The notes beneath the pieces were generated by a model. That model did not search any database. It saw only the letters and a list, made by a program, of their open reading frames with translations, and had not been told where the DNA came from. Both the position numbers and the translations under genes were made by a program. A stretch of DNA of 64,000 nucleotides from Bacteroidetes bacterium UBA2475. GTDB taxonomy: Bacteria; Bacteroidota; Bacteroidia; B-17B0; Aurantibacillaceae. Shown here piece by piece: positions 7,965 to 16,127 of the stretch (position 1 is its first letter; every line of letters starts with the position of its first letter). The DNA lies in assembly GCA_002342065.1 (NCBI GenBank), contig DDPF01000003.1:248001-312000 (forward strand), written 5' to 3'.

Positions 7965-9311
7965 ATGAAACGGATATATTGGATAATTGGAATTGGGATC
8001 GTCATTATTTTATCGGTAGTACTTGTTAAATACATGAATGGCAATAAGCCTTTTGAAGTATATACGCAAAAAGCCACAACCCGCACCATTATTGAATTGG
8101 TTTCTGCCACCGGTAAGATCCAGCCAGAGACCGAATTAAAATTAAGCAGTGATGTAAGCGGTGAAATTACCGAAATGACCGTTAAAGAAGGTGATCAGGT
8201 TAAAAAAGGCGATCTGTTATGCCGCATAAAACCAGATCTGTATGTAAGTGCCATTGACCGTGTAAATGCTAATGTAAATACCACCAAAGCTAATTTAAAA
8301 ACCGCACAAGCCCAGTTAGAGCAGGCAAAAGCCAATTTAGCCAACAGCGAAGCCATGTTTAACCGCAATAAAAAATTGTTAGAACAAAATGCTATTTCAC
8401 AACAGGAGTTTGATGGTTTTAAAGCACAGTATGAATCGGCAAAAGCAAACGTGTTGGCGTTAGAAGCTGGTGTAAGCGCGGGACAATTTAATATTCAAAG
8501 CAGTGAAGCAACTTTAAAGGAGGCTAATACTAATTTAGACAAGACCTACATTTACGCACCGGTTGATGGAACAGTTTCAAAATTAAGTGTTGAAAAAGGT
8601 GAACGTGTTGTAGGTGTTAGCGGAATGGCTGGCACGGAAATATTACGTTTGGCAAATTTAAACGAAATGGAAGTGAGCGTTGAAGTGAACGAGAACGATA
8701 TTATTAAAGTTCATAAAAACGATACAGCGTTGATCGAAGTAGATGCTTACATGGATAAAAAATTTAAAGGCATTGTAACAGAAATAGCAAATTCATCTAA
8801 CAGCATGGGAATTTCGGTTGACCAGGTAACTAACTTTGTTGTGAAAATAAGATTATTAAGAGAGTCGTATCAATTTTTAATTTCAGATAAGAATGAAATT
8901 CCATTCAGGCCGGGCATGAGTGCGAGCGTAGATATTCAAACAAGAAAAGTGTTGAATGTAATTGCTATTCCTATTCAGGCAGTAACAACACGTAATCCTG
9001 ATTCATTAAATGTTGGACAAGATGAAGATAGTCGCGATGTAAAAGTAAAAAATGATAATGAAGAGAAAGACAACAAAAAGGAAGAAGTAAAAATTAAAGA
9101 ATATGTTTTTGTAGTTAATACAGATGGAAGCGCTAAACAAGTAGAAGTAAAAACCGGGATACAGGATAATGATTTTATTGAAATTACAACTGGCCTTACT
9201 GATAAGCAGGAAGTAATTTGCGGTCCATACGCTGCTGTATCTAAAAGTTTAAAGGAAGCCTCTAAAATAAAGATCGTAAAAAAAGAAGACCTTTATAAAA
9301 CCGAACGATAA
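7965..9311 (+). CDS. Periplasmic adaptor of a tripartite efflux pump (HlyD/MacA type)
   Basis: A membrane-fusion protein that bridges an inner-membrane transporter and an outer-membrane TolC-like channel. The ATG at 7965 is chosen because it opens directly with MKRIYWIIGIGIVIIL, a signal anchor; an upstream TTG at 7917 adds only charged residues. Domains in order are: the first lipoyl half (VSATGKIQPETELKLSSDVSGEI), a long alpha-helical hairpin from about residue 85 to 180 rich in Ala, Lys and Gln, the second lipoyl half (YIYAPVDGTVSKLSVEKGERV), a beta-barrel and a membrane-proximal domain. An acidic, Lys-rich insert (DNEEKDNKKEEVK) sits near residue 365. No ABC or RND partner gene lies beside it, so the partner must be elsewhere. 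The stop is followed at once by the GTG of tsaB. Confidence 0.9.
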   Translation: MKRIYWIIGIGIVIILSVVLVKYMNGNKPFEVYTQKATTRTIIELVSATGKIQPETELKLSSDVSGEITEMTVKEGDQVKKGDLLCRIKPDLYVSAIDRVNANVNTTKANLKTAQAQLEQAKANLANSEAMFNRNKKLLEQNAISQQEFDGFKAQYESAKANVLALEAGVSAGQFNIQSSEATLKEANTNLDKTYIYAPVDGTVSKLSVEKGERVVGVSGMAGTEILRLANLNEMEVSVEVNENDIIKVHKNDTALIEVDAYMDKKFKGIVTEIANSSNSMGISVDQVTNFVVKIRLLRESYQFLISDKNEIPFRPGMSASVDIQTRKVLNVIAIPIQAVTTRNPDSLNVGQDEDSRDVKVKNDNEEKDNKKEEVKIKEYVFVVNTDGSAKQVEVKTGIQDNDFIEITTGLTDKQEVICGPYAAVSKSLKEASKIKIVKKEDLYKTER

Positions 9312-9995
9312 GTGGCTTTTATTTTAAATATTGAAACATCATCAACCGTTTGCTCAGTATCTCTTAGTAAAAATGACGAGCTTATTTCTTTTAAAGAAAT
9401 AAATGACGGTTTTACACACGCTGAAAATTTACACATTTTTATTGAAGAAGTTTTAAAGGCTGCTAACATTTCGGTTAAAGACTTAAATGCTGTTGCCATT
9501 AGTAAAGGTCCGGGTTCTTACACTGGTTTACGTATTGGCGTTAGCGCTGCAAAAGGTTTGGCTTTTAGTTTGAATATACCTTTGATTGCATTGGATACTT
9601 TGCAAATAATGACCAATAGCGCCTTAGTTAAAAACGAAACCAATGTAGTTTATTGTCCGATGATCGATGCAAGAAGAATGGAAATTTATACGGCGGTTTA
9701 CGATAAAGATCTAAAACAATTAAAAGAAACCGAAGCCTTGATAGTGGATGAAAAGTCAATTCAACCATTTTCTAAATTTGATAAAATTTATTTTTTTGGT
9801 GATGGCATGCAAAAATGCAAAGAAGTTTTAAGCACTTTAAAAAATGCTCACTTTATAGATTCTATTTTACCAAGCGCAAAAAATATGTGCGACCTTTCTT
9901 ATAAAAAATATTCAGAAAAGAAGTTTGAAGATGTGGCTTATTTTGAGCCTTTCTATTTAAAGGATTTTTTGATCCTTACAAAGAAAAATGCGTGA
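9312..9995 (+). CDS. tsaB: tRNA t6A biosynthesis protein TsaB
   Basis: TsaB is the dimerisation partner of TsaD and is required for making N6-threonylcarbamoyl-adenosine on ANN-decoding tRNAs. The ASKHA fold is visible in ILNIETSSTVCSVSLS at the N-terminus, in the conserved block SKGPGSYTGLRIGVSAAKGLAFS (near residues 65-87), and in CPMIDARRMEIYTAVYD. At 227 residues it has normal length. The start is a GTG directly after the stop of the efflux-adaptor gene, with no spacer, suggesting translational coupling to a gene of unrelated function. It ends just before an inverted repeat at 10011-10066 that separates it from convergent genes. Confidence 0.95.
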   Translation: MAFILNIETSSTVCSVSLSKNDELISFKEINDGFTHAENLHIFIEEVLKAANISVKDLNAVAISKGPGSYTGLRIGVSAAKGLAFSLNIPLIALDTLQIMTNSALVKNETNVVYCPMIDARRMEIYTAVYDKDLKQLKETEALIVDEKSIQPFSKFDKIYFFGDGMQKCKEVLSTLKNAHFIDSILPSAKNMCDLSYKKYSEKKFEDVAYFEPFYLKDFLILTKKNA

Positions 9996-10010
9996 TCACA
10001 CAATAGTATA

Positions 10011-10066
10011 GCCACAGATTTCGCAGATTAAAGGATTCTGTGTGAATCTGTGTAATCTGCGGCTAA
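10011..10066. repeat. Intergenic palindromic repeat (gccacagatt...aatctgcggc)
   Basis: An imperfect inverted repeat between convergent genes: the left arm gccacagatttcgcagatt pairs with the right arm aatctgtgtaatctgcggc, with three mismatches in 19 and a short loop. Internal repetition of cagatt makes it a member of the cacagatt-type palindromes often found between bacterial genes. It may act as a bidirectional transcription stop, although only short T runs flank it. Confidence 0.6.
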
Positions 10067-10070
10067 AAAA

Positions 10071-11075
10071 TTATTTTTTTAAGTAAGATTTTGCTTTTTC
10101 AGAATAGAATTCACCTTCCTCAGCAATAACTTTAAATTTTTCAAGAGCAGTCTCTTTATCGCCATTCTCATAAAGGGCAAGCGCTTTGTAATACATAGCT
10201 TCCTGTAAAAATGCGTTGTTTTGATCTTCTATGCAACGCTCTAAATATTCAGTTGCCTTTGGATAGTTCTTTTTATAATAATAACTCATTCCCAAATAAA
10301 AATTGCAGTTAATGTCGTTATCGTTATATCCTGAAATCACGTTTAAAGAGTAAATAGATTGGCCATAATTTCCTTTTTTGAATGACAGCAAGGCGTCAGA
10401 AAATTCTTCGTGGAGAAAATAATCAGCGCTTTGTTTTAAACCCGGATTAGTTCTATTAATATCTTCCTTATTAGCATAAGCCACAGACAAAGCTCCTTTA
10501 AGTGGAAGTTTAACGTATTGGTTCTTTTTAAAATATAAGGTTGTATAGTTGGTCACTTTAAGATCATGAATATAAACAACAGGTGCATTGGTTATGTATT
10601 TGATCTTTGATTCGCTTGTTTCTTTAAGCATGGCCGATACATCAATTGGTTTTGAAGGGATCATTACTACCGAATCGCTTGCGGCATAATAAGTATTTCC
10701 GGCATTATCTGTAACATGATCTACAATAGAAGATGAATGAATAAAATTTTCTTTAACTATATTAACAGTATCTAATATAATTGGCGTTTCAGCAATTATT
10801 TTTTTAGTGGGCAATGAATCTGTTAAAATTTTATTAGGCGTATTTGAAGAATAAAGTACCGGTTTATTATCTATCATAAAAAACAAGGATACGCCAATAA
10901 ATATGCCAATGATCAAACTAATAAAACCAAAGTAAATACCATTGTTATATGAAAACGTACGGTTCTTTACTTTACTTTTCAGATCTGCCAGATCTGCATC
11001 ATTTACAGCCACCTTTTCAAAGCCAAGTTGGGCAAGATAATCCATGTCGTCCATATTATTTTTATCAACTTGCAT
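10071..11075 (-). CDS. Membrane-anchored TPR protein, probable anti-sigma-like partner
   Basis: A 334-residue protein with a cytoplasmic N-terminus (residues 1-45: MDYLAQLGFEKVAVNDADLADLKSKV), one membrane helix at about 47-67 (IYFGFISLIIGIFIGVSLFFMI) and a periplasmic part. The latter ends in tetratricopeptide repeats (ADYFLHEEFSDALLSFKKGNY, YLGMSYYYKKNYPKATEYLERC, YKALALYENGDKETALEKFK). The gene overlaps the upstream ECF sigma-factor gene by 11 bases and is read after it. This layout (sigma, then single-pass membrane protein) is that of a sigma/anti-sigma pair. The cytoplasmic part does not show a ZAS or other named anti-sigma motif that I can recognise, so the regulatory role is inferred from topology and position. 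The TPR part could sense a periplasmic partner. Confidence 0.75.
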   Translation of the reverse strand: MQVDKNNMDDMDYLAQLGFEKVAVNDADLADLKSKVKNRTFSYNNGIYFGFISLIIGIFIGVSLFFMIDNKPVLYSSNTPNKILTDSLPTKKIIAETPIILDTVNIVKENFIHSSSIVDHVTDNAGNTYYAASDSVVMIPSKPIDVSAMLKETSESKIKYITNAPVVYIHDLKVTNYTTLYFKKNQYVKLPLKGALSVAYANKEDINRTNPGLKQSADYFLHEEFSDALLSFKKGNYGQSIYSLNVISGYNDNDINCNFYLGMSYYYKKNYPKATEYLERCIEDQNNAFLQEAMYYKALALYENGDKETALEKFKVIAEEGEFYSEKAKSYLKK

Positions 11076-11661
11076 TTTTTTTGTTTTTAATTTTAGCTTC
11101 TATTAATAATTTTAAATTTCGTTTACCGTTCTGAATAAAACTTTTTACTTCGTTCATAGAAAAATTTGTCTTATCGCAAATTTGCTGGTAGCTCTGTCCT
11201 TTTAAATAAAATAATTCAACACACAGTTTTTGGTTTTCTTTTAACTCAGATAACCCCGCCTGCATATGATCCATCATTACTTCATCGCTCACTCCTAAAA
11301 CTTTCTCTTCTTCTTCAACTGTTGTTTCATTTAATTCAAACTCCAGATAACTTTCAGGCAACCTGTATTTATTTTTATTTTTTCGGATCTCGCTAATGCA
11401 ATAATTTCTTACTACAAAACTTAACCAGCCTTTAAAATTCTTTACTTCTGTTTTTTTTAATTCGGTAATTAATTTCTCAAATATTTGCATCACTGCATCC
11501 TTCGCAACATCTTTATCTCTGAAATAAAATAAACAAACGCCGAAAACCGTTTTTACGTGTTTTTCAAAAAGCAGACCCACAAGTTCTTTATCGCCTGTAT
11601 TAAAATAATTCAGGGCAAGTTCCTCATCCGTGGCAAAGTCTCTTTTTTTAAATAACCACAT
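11065..11661 (-). CDS. ECF-type RNA polymerase sigma factor
   Basis: A sigma-70-family regulator of 198 residues. Region 2 spans about residues 24-95 (LLFEKHVKTVFGVCLFYFRDKDVAKDAVMQIFEKLI, then FKGWLSFVVRNYCISEIRK). Region 4 spans about residues 130-190, a helix-turn-helix in KLCVELFYLKGQSYQQICDKTNFSMNEVKSFIQNGKRNLK. The linker carries an acidic stretch (ETTVEEEEKV). There is no region 1 or 3, as expected for extracytoplasmic-function sigma factors. It is followed, with an 11-base overlap, by the membrane TPR gene, and its promoter region is shared with a divergent gene for a secreted TonB-plug protein across a dyad-symmetric element at 11681-11747. Its target promoters are unknown. Confidence 0.9.
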   Translation of the reverse strand: MWLFKKRDFATDEELALNYFNTGDKELVGLLFEKHVKTVFGVCLFYFRDKDVAKDAVMQIFEKLITELKKTEVKNFKGWLSFVVRNYCISEIRKNKNKYRLPESYLEFELNETTVEEEEKVLGVSDEVMMDHMQAGLSELKENQKLCVELFYLKGQSYQQICDKTNFSMNEVKSFIQNGKRNLKLLIEAKIKNKKNAS

Positions 11662-11680
11662 AAATCCGTTTCTCTCTATT

Positions 11681-11747
11681 AAGACGCTTTTAGTTTATTA
11701 TTCCATAAAAATAAATTATTTATGGAATATCCCGCTATTTCCGTCTT
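11681..11747. promoter_or_regulatory. Nested dyad-symmetric element between divergent genes
   Basis: Two inverted repeats share exactly the same centre (11714). The inner pair is TATTCCATAAA (11699-11709) and TTTATGGAATA (11719-11729), perfect over 11 bases with a 9-base loop. The outer pair is AAGACG (11681-11686) and CGTCTT (11742-11747). The element lies between the ECF sigma gene (start 11661, minus) and the plug-domain gene (start 11797, plus), so it is a candidate operator for a dimeric or tetrameric regulator. It could also form a hairpin in the 5' leader of the plus-strand transcript. Confidence 0.5.
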
Positions 11748-11796
11748 ATTATCAGAAACCGGTTCTAATAAATATAAACCTTTAAAAATAGAAATT

Positions 11797-12642
11797 ATGA
11801 AAACTTTAAAACTTAAAACAGCAGTCCTTTCCGCACTATTCCTTGTGTTCGGACTAACTATGAATGCTCAGGGATATGGTGAGATCCGTGGAATTATTAA
11901 AAATACAGCGCTTGAACCGGTAGAATTTGCTACTGTAAAGATCTTGCAGGGAAATGTCCTTGTAGGCGGCACTCAAACAGACGCTGAAGGAAGGTACAAA
12001 TACAAACCTTTAAACCCGGGCACTTATGATATGGTAGTTATGGAAATTGGCCATCAGACCCAACCGGTAAATAAAATAAAAGTAGTACCAAATGAGGCTA
12101 CTTATGTAGATGTAAAGATCTCGCCTAACATAATAGGAGAAGTTACTGTTACAGCAAAAGCCTACGATTATTCAAAAGCAGGAGTTGATAATAATATGTA
12201 CACCATGAAAAGTTTAGATGCTACAGAATTAATGCAGCTGGCAGGTGCCGACAGGGGAGATATAAAAGGAGCGTTGACCAGCATCACATCAGATGTAATT
12301 GAAACAAACGGTGAATTACATTTTAGAGGTACTCGCGGATATGCTACCGGTTATTATGTGGATGGTGTAAGAACCATGGAAGCCAACACAATACCAGGCT
12401 TAGGTATTGAGAACTTAACCGTTTTTAGCGGCGGCGTACCGGCCATGTATGGTGATGTAACGGGTGGTGTGGTAATTATAACAACCAAAAGTTATTTTAG
12501 TGGCATTCGTGAAAAAAACATGAGAAATAATGCTTACCGCGAAAAAGTAATTGAAAAGAAACGCATTGAAAAAGCAAAACTAACAGAAGAAGCGCGTTTA
12601 AAAGAAATTGAAGAAGAGAAACTGAAAGAGAAAGCACAATAA
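11797..12642 (+). CDS. Secreted CarboxypepD_reg + TonB-receptor plug protein lacking a beta-barrel
   Basis: The ATG at 11797 gives a clear signal peptide (residues 1-25, ending LTMNAQ); an upstream frame from 11722 adds no plausible leader. The mature protein has a carboxypeptidase-regulatory-like beta domain (residues 27-110: GEIRGIIKNTALEPVEFATVKI and GTQTDAEGRYKYKPL). This is followed by a TonB-dependent-receptor plug (about 130-235: FRGTRGYATGYYVDGVR, ENLTVFSGGVPAMYGDVTGGVVIITTK). Full receptors continue into a 22-strand barrel of some 600 residues. Here the protein instead ends after a 40-residue highly charged helix (REKVIEKKRIEKAKLTEEAR and on). The reading frame ends at a normal TAA followed by a strong terminator, so this looks like a designed short protein and not a broken receptor. 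Function unknown; divergent from an ECF sigma gene. Confidence 0.82.
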   Translation: MKTLKLKTAVLSALFLVFGLTMNAQGYGEIRGIIKNTALEPVEFATVKILQGNVLVGGTQTDAEGRYKYKPLNPGTYDMVVMEIGHQTQPVNKIKVVPNEATYVDVKISPNIIGEVTVTAKAYDYSKAGVDNNMYTMKSLDATELMQLAGADRGDIKGALTSITSDVIETNGELHFRGTRGYATGYYVDGVRTMEANTIPGLGIENLTVFSGGVPAMYGDVTGGVVIITTKSYFSGIREKNMRNNAYREKVIEKKRIEKAKLTEEARLKEIEEEKLKEKAQ

Positions 12643-12660
12643 GAAACTCCATTAAAGAAG

Positions 12661-12695
12661 AAGAGCGCGTTCGTGATGAACGCGCTCTTTTTATT
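12661..12695 (+). terminator. Rho-independent terminator
   Basis: A perfect 12-base stem, aagagcgcgttc (12661-12672) pairing with gaacgcgctctt (12678-12689) across a 5-base loop, is followed by a T-rich run. It lies 18 bases after the plug-protein stop and ends that transcript; the minus-strand maf gene ends at 12696, so transcripts converge here. Confidence 0.9.
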
Positions 12696-13295
12696 TTAGA
12701 ATTTTATTAGCTCTTCGTAAAGTTCTTTAACGGGTAAACCCATTACGTTGTAAAAGCTACCGTCTATTTTATCGATACCGACGTAACCTATCCAATCCTG
12801 CACACCGTATCCACCGGCTTTATCATATGGACTAAAATTGGTTAGATAATATTCTATCTCTTCGGTCTTTAATTTTTTGAAGTATACTTTACTTACATCG
12901 TAAAAGGTAGTTTGTTTGTTGGCGCTTTTTAAACAGACTGCTGTAAAAACTTCGTGCATTTTTCCACTCAGGGTTTCCAGCATTTTTTTTCCTTCGGCAA
13001 AATTCTCGGGTTTATTAAAAACTTTTCCTTCGCACCAAACTACCGTATCGGCAGTTATTAATAATTCATCATCTTTTAATGGTTCGTCGTAAGCATCTGC
13101 TTTTAATTCTGCCAAAAAAATAGGAATCTCTTGTGCTTTAAGTTCCTTTGGCCATAAGGTCTCATCTACCTTTACCGGTTTATTTAAAAACTCGAAACCA
13201 AGACTTTTTAAAAGGTCCTGCCTCCGTGGAGAAGCAGAACCTAATATTAATTTATAAGGAAAGTTTTTAATTAGTTCCTCAACACCATTTGCCAT
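12696..13295 (-). CDS. maf: Maf-family nucleoside triphosphate pyrophosphatase
   Basis: Maf/YhdE proteins hydrolyse non-canonical or excess nucleoside triphosphates (dTTP, UTP and modified forms) to monophosphates. The signature N-terminal loop is KLILGSASPRRQDLLKSLG (from residue 15). It is followed by KPVKVDETLWP, the acidic catalytic block LLITADTVVWCEGKVFNKP, and the family closing motif DKAGGYGVQDWIG. At 199 residues it is full length, with no export signal. It starts 6 bases after the stop of the SprB-repeat T9SS gene on the same strand and is probably in its transcript, an odd pairing that may be only positional. Confidence 0.95.
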   Translation of the reverse strand: MANGVEELIKNFPYKLILGSASPRRQDLLKSLGFEFLNKPVKVDETLWPKELKAQEIPIFLAELKADAYDEPLKDDELLITADTVVWCEGKVFNKPENFAEGKKMLETLSGKMHEVFTAVCLKSANKQTTFYDVSKVYFKKLKTEEIEYYLTNFSPYDKAGGYGVQDWIGYVGIDKIDGSFYNVMGLPVKELYEELIKF

Positions 13296-13301
13296 CGTTA
13301 A

Positions 13302-15065
13302 TTAATTAGTAACAATTATTTTTATTTTCGCATTGTTTCCGGTTATGTAATAAATGCCCGAAGCTAAACTTGAAAATTCCACTGAATTGTTAACGGTTTC
13401 AGTTAAATTAATTTCTCTTACTATTTGCCCAAAAGCATTTATTAAATTATATTTTCCATTCTCTGCAAATAAAATATTGAATTTTCCATTATTTGGGTTT
13501 GGATAAACATTTATTGCCTGCGAAATATTATTAGCGAAAGTATTTATTCCTGTACATAACGATACGTTTTGAGTTACCGTTGCAGATGCTACACATCCAT
13601 TGGTTGTGTTAGTTCCTGTAACAGTATAAGTTGTATTTACCGTTGGCGAAACAGCTATTGAACTTGCATTTGAACTTGTGTTCCAGGTATAAGTATTTGC
13701 ACCACTTGCAATTAAAGTAGCAGTTTGCCCGGTACAAATAACGCTTGTTCCAGCAATCGAAACTGCCGGTGCAGTTGTATTTGAAACTATACTAACAGTT
13801 GAAATAACAGTACATAGATTGGCGTCAGTAATTGCACATGTGTAATTTGCAGGTGAGAGAGGAGACGCAACCGCAGCATTACCACCACTTGGCGACCATG
13901 TATATGTATATGGAGGGCCTGAACCACCGCTTACATTTGCTGTAGCAGAAGCAACAGGGTTTACGCAAGTAATATTTGTTTGGGCTGTAGTAACCAATAA
14001 TTGCGTTGGTTGTGTAATATTATATGATTGCATAGTTTGGCAGGCATTTGCATCTGTTACCAAACATGTATAATTTCCTGCGCATAAATTAGTTGCCATA
14101 CTGGCTGGACCACCGGAAGGTGACCAGTTATATGTATATGGTCCTACCCCACCAGTTACAACTGCACTGCCAACACCATTGCAGGCGCTAAAACAGTTTA
14201 CATTGGTTTGTGTTGAGCTTACTATAATCTGAGTTGGTTGATTAATTATTATAGATGCGGCCGCTGTACATGTTCCATCAGAAACAGTACAGGTATAATT
14301 TCCAAAAGTCAAACTGCTTGCAACAGAAGTTGTACTAACAGCCGGAGAGGTCCAGCTATAAGTAAAAGGGCCAGTACTTCCAGTTACAGAAACAGAAGCA
14401 GAACCATTAGAACCTCCAAAACAAGAAATAGAATTTGTTAAAGCACTCGCAGAAAAACCATTTCCAACTTTTACTTCATCCCAGATCGCATTGCCAGAAT
14501 TAAAATTATAAAGGTGAACTCTTGATAGATTATTTACGGTATTGGACCTAAAAGGAAAGGCTGTAACAATTAAAACGTTATTGATATAAATATCAAATAC
14601 GTGAGTTGTATAATTAATATTTTTTAATTCGATAAGATACCAGGCGTTTGGTGTACAGGTATAAATTTGCGTGCTTGAAGCAACAAACCGGATATTAGTA
14701 CCGCCTTGCCAATAGCAAAATACCATGCAATTAGTTGCTGATACAGCATTATCTCCGGCAACTACATAATTAGTTGCAAGAGCGCCTGTTGGATAAACCG
14801 CCCAGCTCATATAGTTAGGGGTTGCAGCCGGAAAGGCGGTAGACAGACCTGTTAAATGAGAACTTGTGCCACCAACACCTTCAATTTTAAAATTTCCGGC
14901 ATAAGGGCTTCCCGTGGTTACACTGGCAGATGAAAGTCCGGCTCCTAAGGTCCAGGTTGGGGTATAGCTTCCTGATTCGAAACCATCATAAAAAGCAGAA
15001 ACGCATTGTGAGCGGCTATAAAAAGTTAACGCCACAAAAAGATAAAGTAGTAGATTTTTTTTCAT
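13302..15065 (-). CDS. T9SS-exported protein with SprB repeats
   Basis: A 587-residue surface protein. It has a signal peptide (residues 1-19, NLLLYLFVALTFYSRSQ), then a jelly-roll or LamG-like domain (about 20-205: FYDGFESGSYTPTWTLG, WYLIELKNINYTTHVFDIYIN). This is followed by about three SprB-type repeats (for example TNVNCFSACNGVGSAVVTGG ending NYTCLVTDANACQ; related SISCFGGSNGSASVSVTG and TNITCVNPVASATANVSGG). After a further Ig-like segment comes a type A sorting domain (INVYPNPNNGKFNILF, ending LASGIYYITG). SprB repeats are named after the motile adhesin of Flavobacterium johnsoniae, and similar repeats occur in the giant protein at 46479-55121. It is likely an adhesin or binding protein; its ligand is unknown. 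Confidence 0.87.
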   Translation of the reverse strand: MKKNLLLYLFVALTFYSRSQCVSAFYDGFESGSYTPTWTLGAGLSSASVTTGSPYAGNFKIEGVGGTSSHLTGLSTAFPAATPNYMSWAVYPTGALATNYVVAGDNAVSATNCMVFCYWQGGTNIRFVASSTQIYTCTPNAWYLIELKNINYTTHVFDIYINNVLIVTAFPFRSNTVNNLSRVHLYNFNSGNAIWDEVKVGNGFSASALTNSISCFGGSNGSASVSVTGSTGPFTYSWTSPAVSTTSVASSLTFGNYTCTVSDGTCTAAASIIINQPTQIIVSSTQTNVNCFSACNGVGSAVVTGGVGPYTYNWSPSGGPASMATNLCAGNYTCLVTDANACQTMQSYNITQPTQLLVTTAQTNITCVNPVASATANVSGGSGPPYTYTWSPSGGNAAVASPLSPANYTCAITDANLCTVISTVSIVSNTTAPAVSIAGTSVICTGQTATLIASGANTYTWNTSSNASSIAVSPTVNTTYTVTGTNTTNGCVASATVTQNVSLCTGINTFANNISQAINVYPNPNNGKFNILFAENGKYNLINAFGQIVREINLTETVNNSVEFSSLASGIYYITGNNAKIKIIVTN

Positions 15066-15151
15066 AATAAATTTGTTTACCCGAAGATAAAAAAAAATTG
15101 AATACCTTTTAGATAAATATGCAAAAAGGCTTTAGATAAAGCTTTAAATGC

Positions 15152-16126
15152 TTATGAAAAGTAAAAAATGAAGCTATACGCCAAGCCCATTAACATTATG
15201 AATTTAAGCAGGAGACTCGCATTCTTAAAGTGTTTAGATTCTTTAGCTTTTAAGGTCATTATGGCTAAAATAATTAAAGGTATAATAAGGGCTACAACTA
15301 TATAAATATTATTTTGATTAATGATTATGCGGTAAAATTTAAAAGTATTATAAATTACAAAGGATAATAAAATAACAGTAATAACAATTAAAAAGAAAAC
15401 GTTAAGCTTACTTGCCGGGATTCCCCAAACAATAGGCATCGTATGACCGCCGGTTGCCTTGTCGCCTTTAAAATCTTCCATATCTTTTATTATTTCGCGG
15501 GCAAGGCTTGTAATAAATGCGAACAACGAAAATATAAAAGTGATCTTAAAACAAGAGAGAATAACGTCTTGATGAATAGAAGTAAAACCAGGATGGATCT
15601 TTTGCATTACACCCATTTCGTATACAAAAGGCATAAATGCCACAGCACCTGTGAGTATAGATACAGTTAAATTACCCACCAACAATTGTTTTTTAAAATG
15701 TGTGCTATAGAACCATAATAAAGTTGCCGCAACAATATGAAAAATAGCCAGACGTAAATAACCGGTCATTAAAGCGGCGTACATACCGATGACGATACCC
15801 AAAAAAGTAAAAGTAATGTGCAGGATAATCGCTAAACGACGTTTGATTATTTTGCCGACAACAACTGTATCGGGATGATTGATCATATCGGTTTTCATAT
15901 CAAAATAATCGTTGATGATATAACCCGCCGCCGCAATAAGAACAGTACTTAAAACAACTAAATAAAACAAACCATTATTTAATTCTAATTGGATACCATT
16001 TTGATTGAGGATCTTTTGTAATACAAAATAGCGCAATAAAATTTGTGTTAAAGCTATCATGATGAGATTTTCCATCCTGATAAGCTTTAAAAAAGCGATC
16101 CCTTTATTATTTAAAAGTTTATTCAA
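15152..16126 (-). CDS. UbiA-family prenyltransferase (GGGP synthase-like)
   Basis: An integral membrane prenyltransferase of 324 residues with about eight to nine helices. The first Asp-rich site is INDYFDMKTDMINHPD (near residue 70) and the second is DMEDFKGDKATGG (near 220), which bind the prenyl diphosphate through Mg2+. Bacteroidota members are commonly annotated as geranylgeranylglycerol-phosphate geranylgeranyltransferase, but substrates within UbiA cannot be assigned by eye; a quinone- or heme-side-chain enzyme is an alternative. The start is a TTG at 16126, two bases from the stop of the previous gene; the next ATG (16075) would remove the LKLIR segment that usually precedes the first helix. 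It is last in the minus-strand run that begins with purD or ccmB. Confidence 0.85.
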   Translation of the reverse strand: MNKLLNNKGIAFLKLIRMENLIMIALTQILLRYFVLQKILNQNGIQLELNNGLFYLVVLSTVLIAAAGYIINDYFDMKTDMINHPDTVVVGKIIKRRLAIILHITFTFLGIVIGMYAALMTGYLRLAIFHIVAATLLWFYSTHFKKQLLVGNLTVSILTGAVAFMPFVYEMGVMQKIHPGFTSIHQDVILSCFKITFIFSLFAFITSLAREIIKDMEDFKGDKATGGHTMPIVWGIPASKLNVFFLIVITVILLSFVIYNTFKFYRIIINQNNIYIVVALIIPLIILAIMTLKAKESKHFKNASLLLKFIMLMGLAYSFIFYFS

Positions 16127-16127
16127 A

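Noticed and set aside
11722..11796. Extended N-terminus for the plug-domain protein
   Set aside because: The added 25 residues precede a complete signal peptide and overlap the dyad element, so the ATG at 11797 is preferred.
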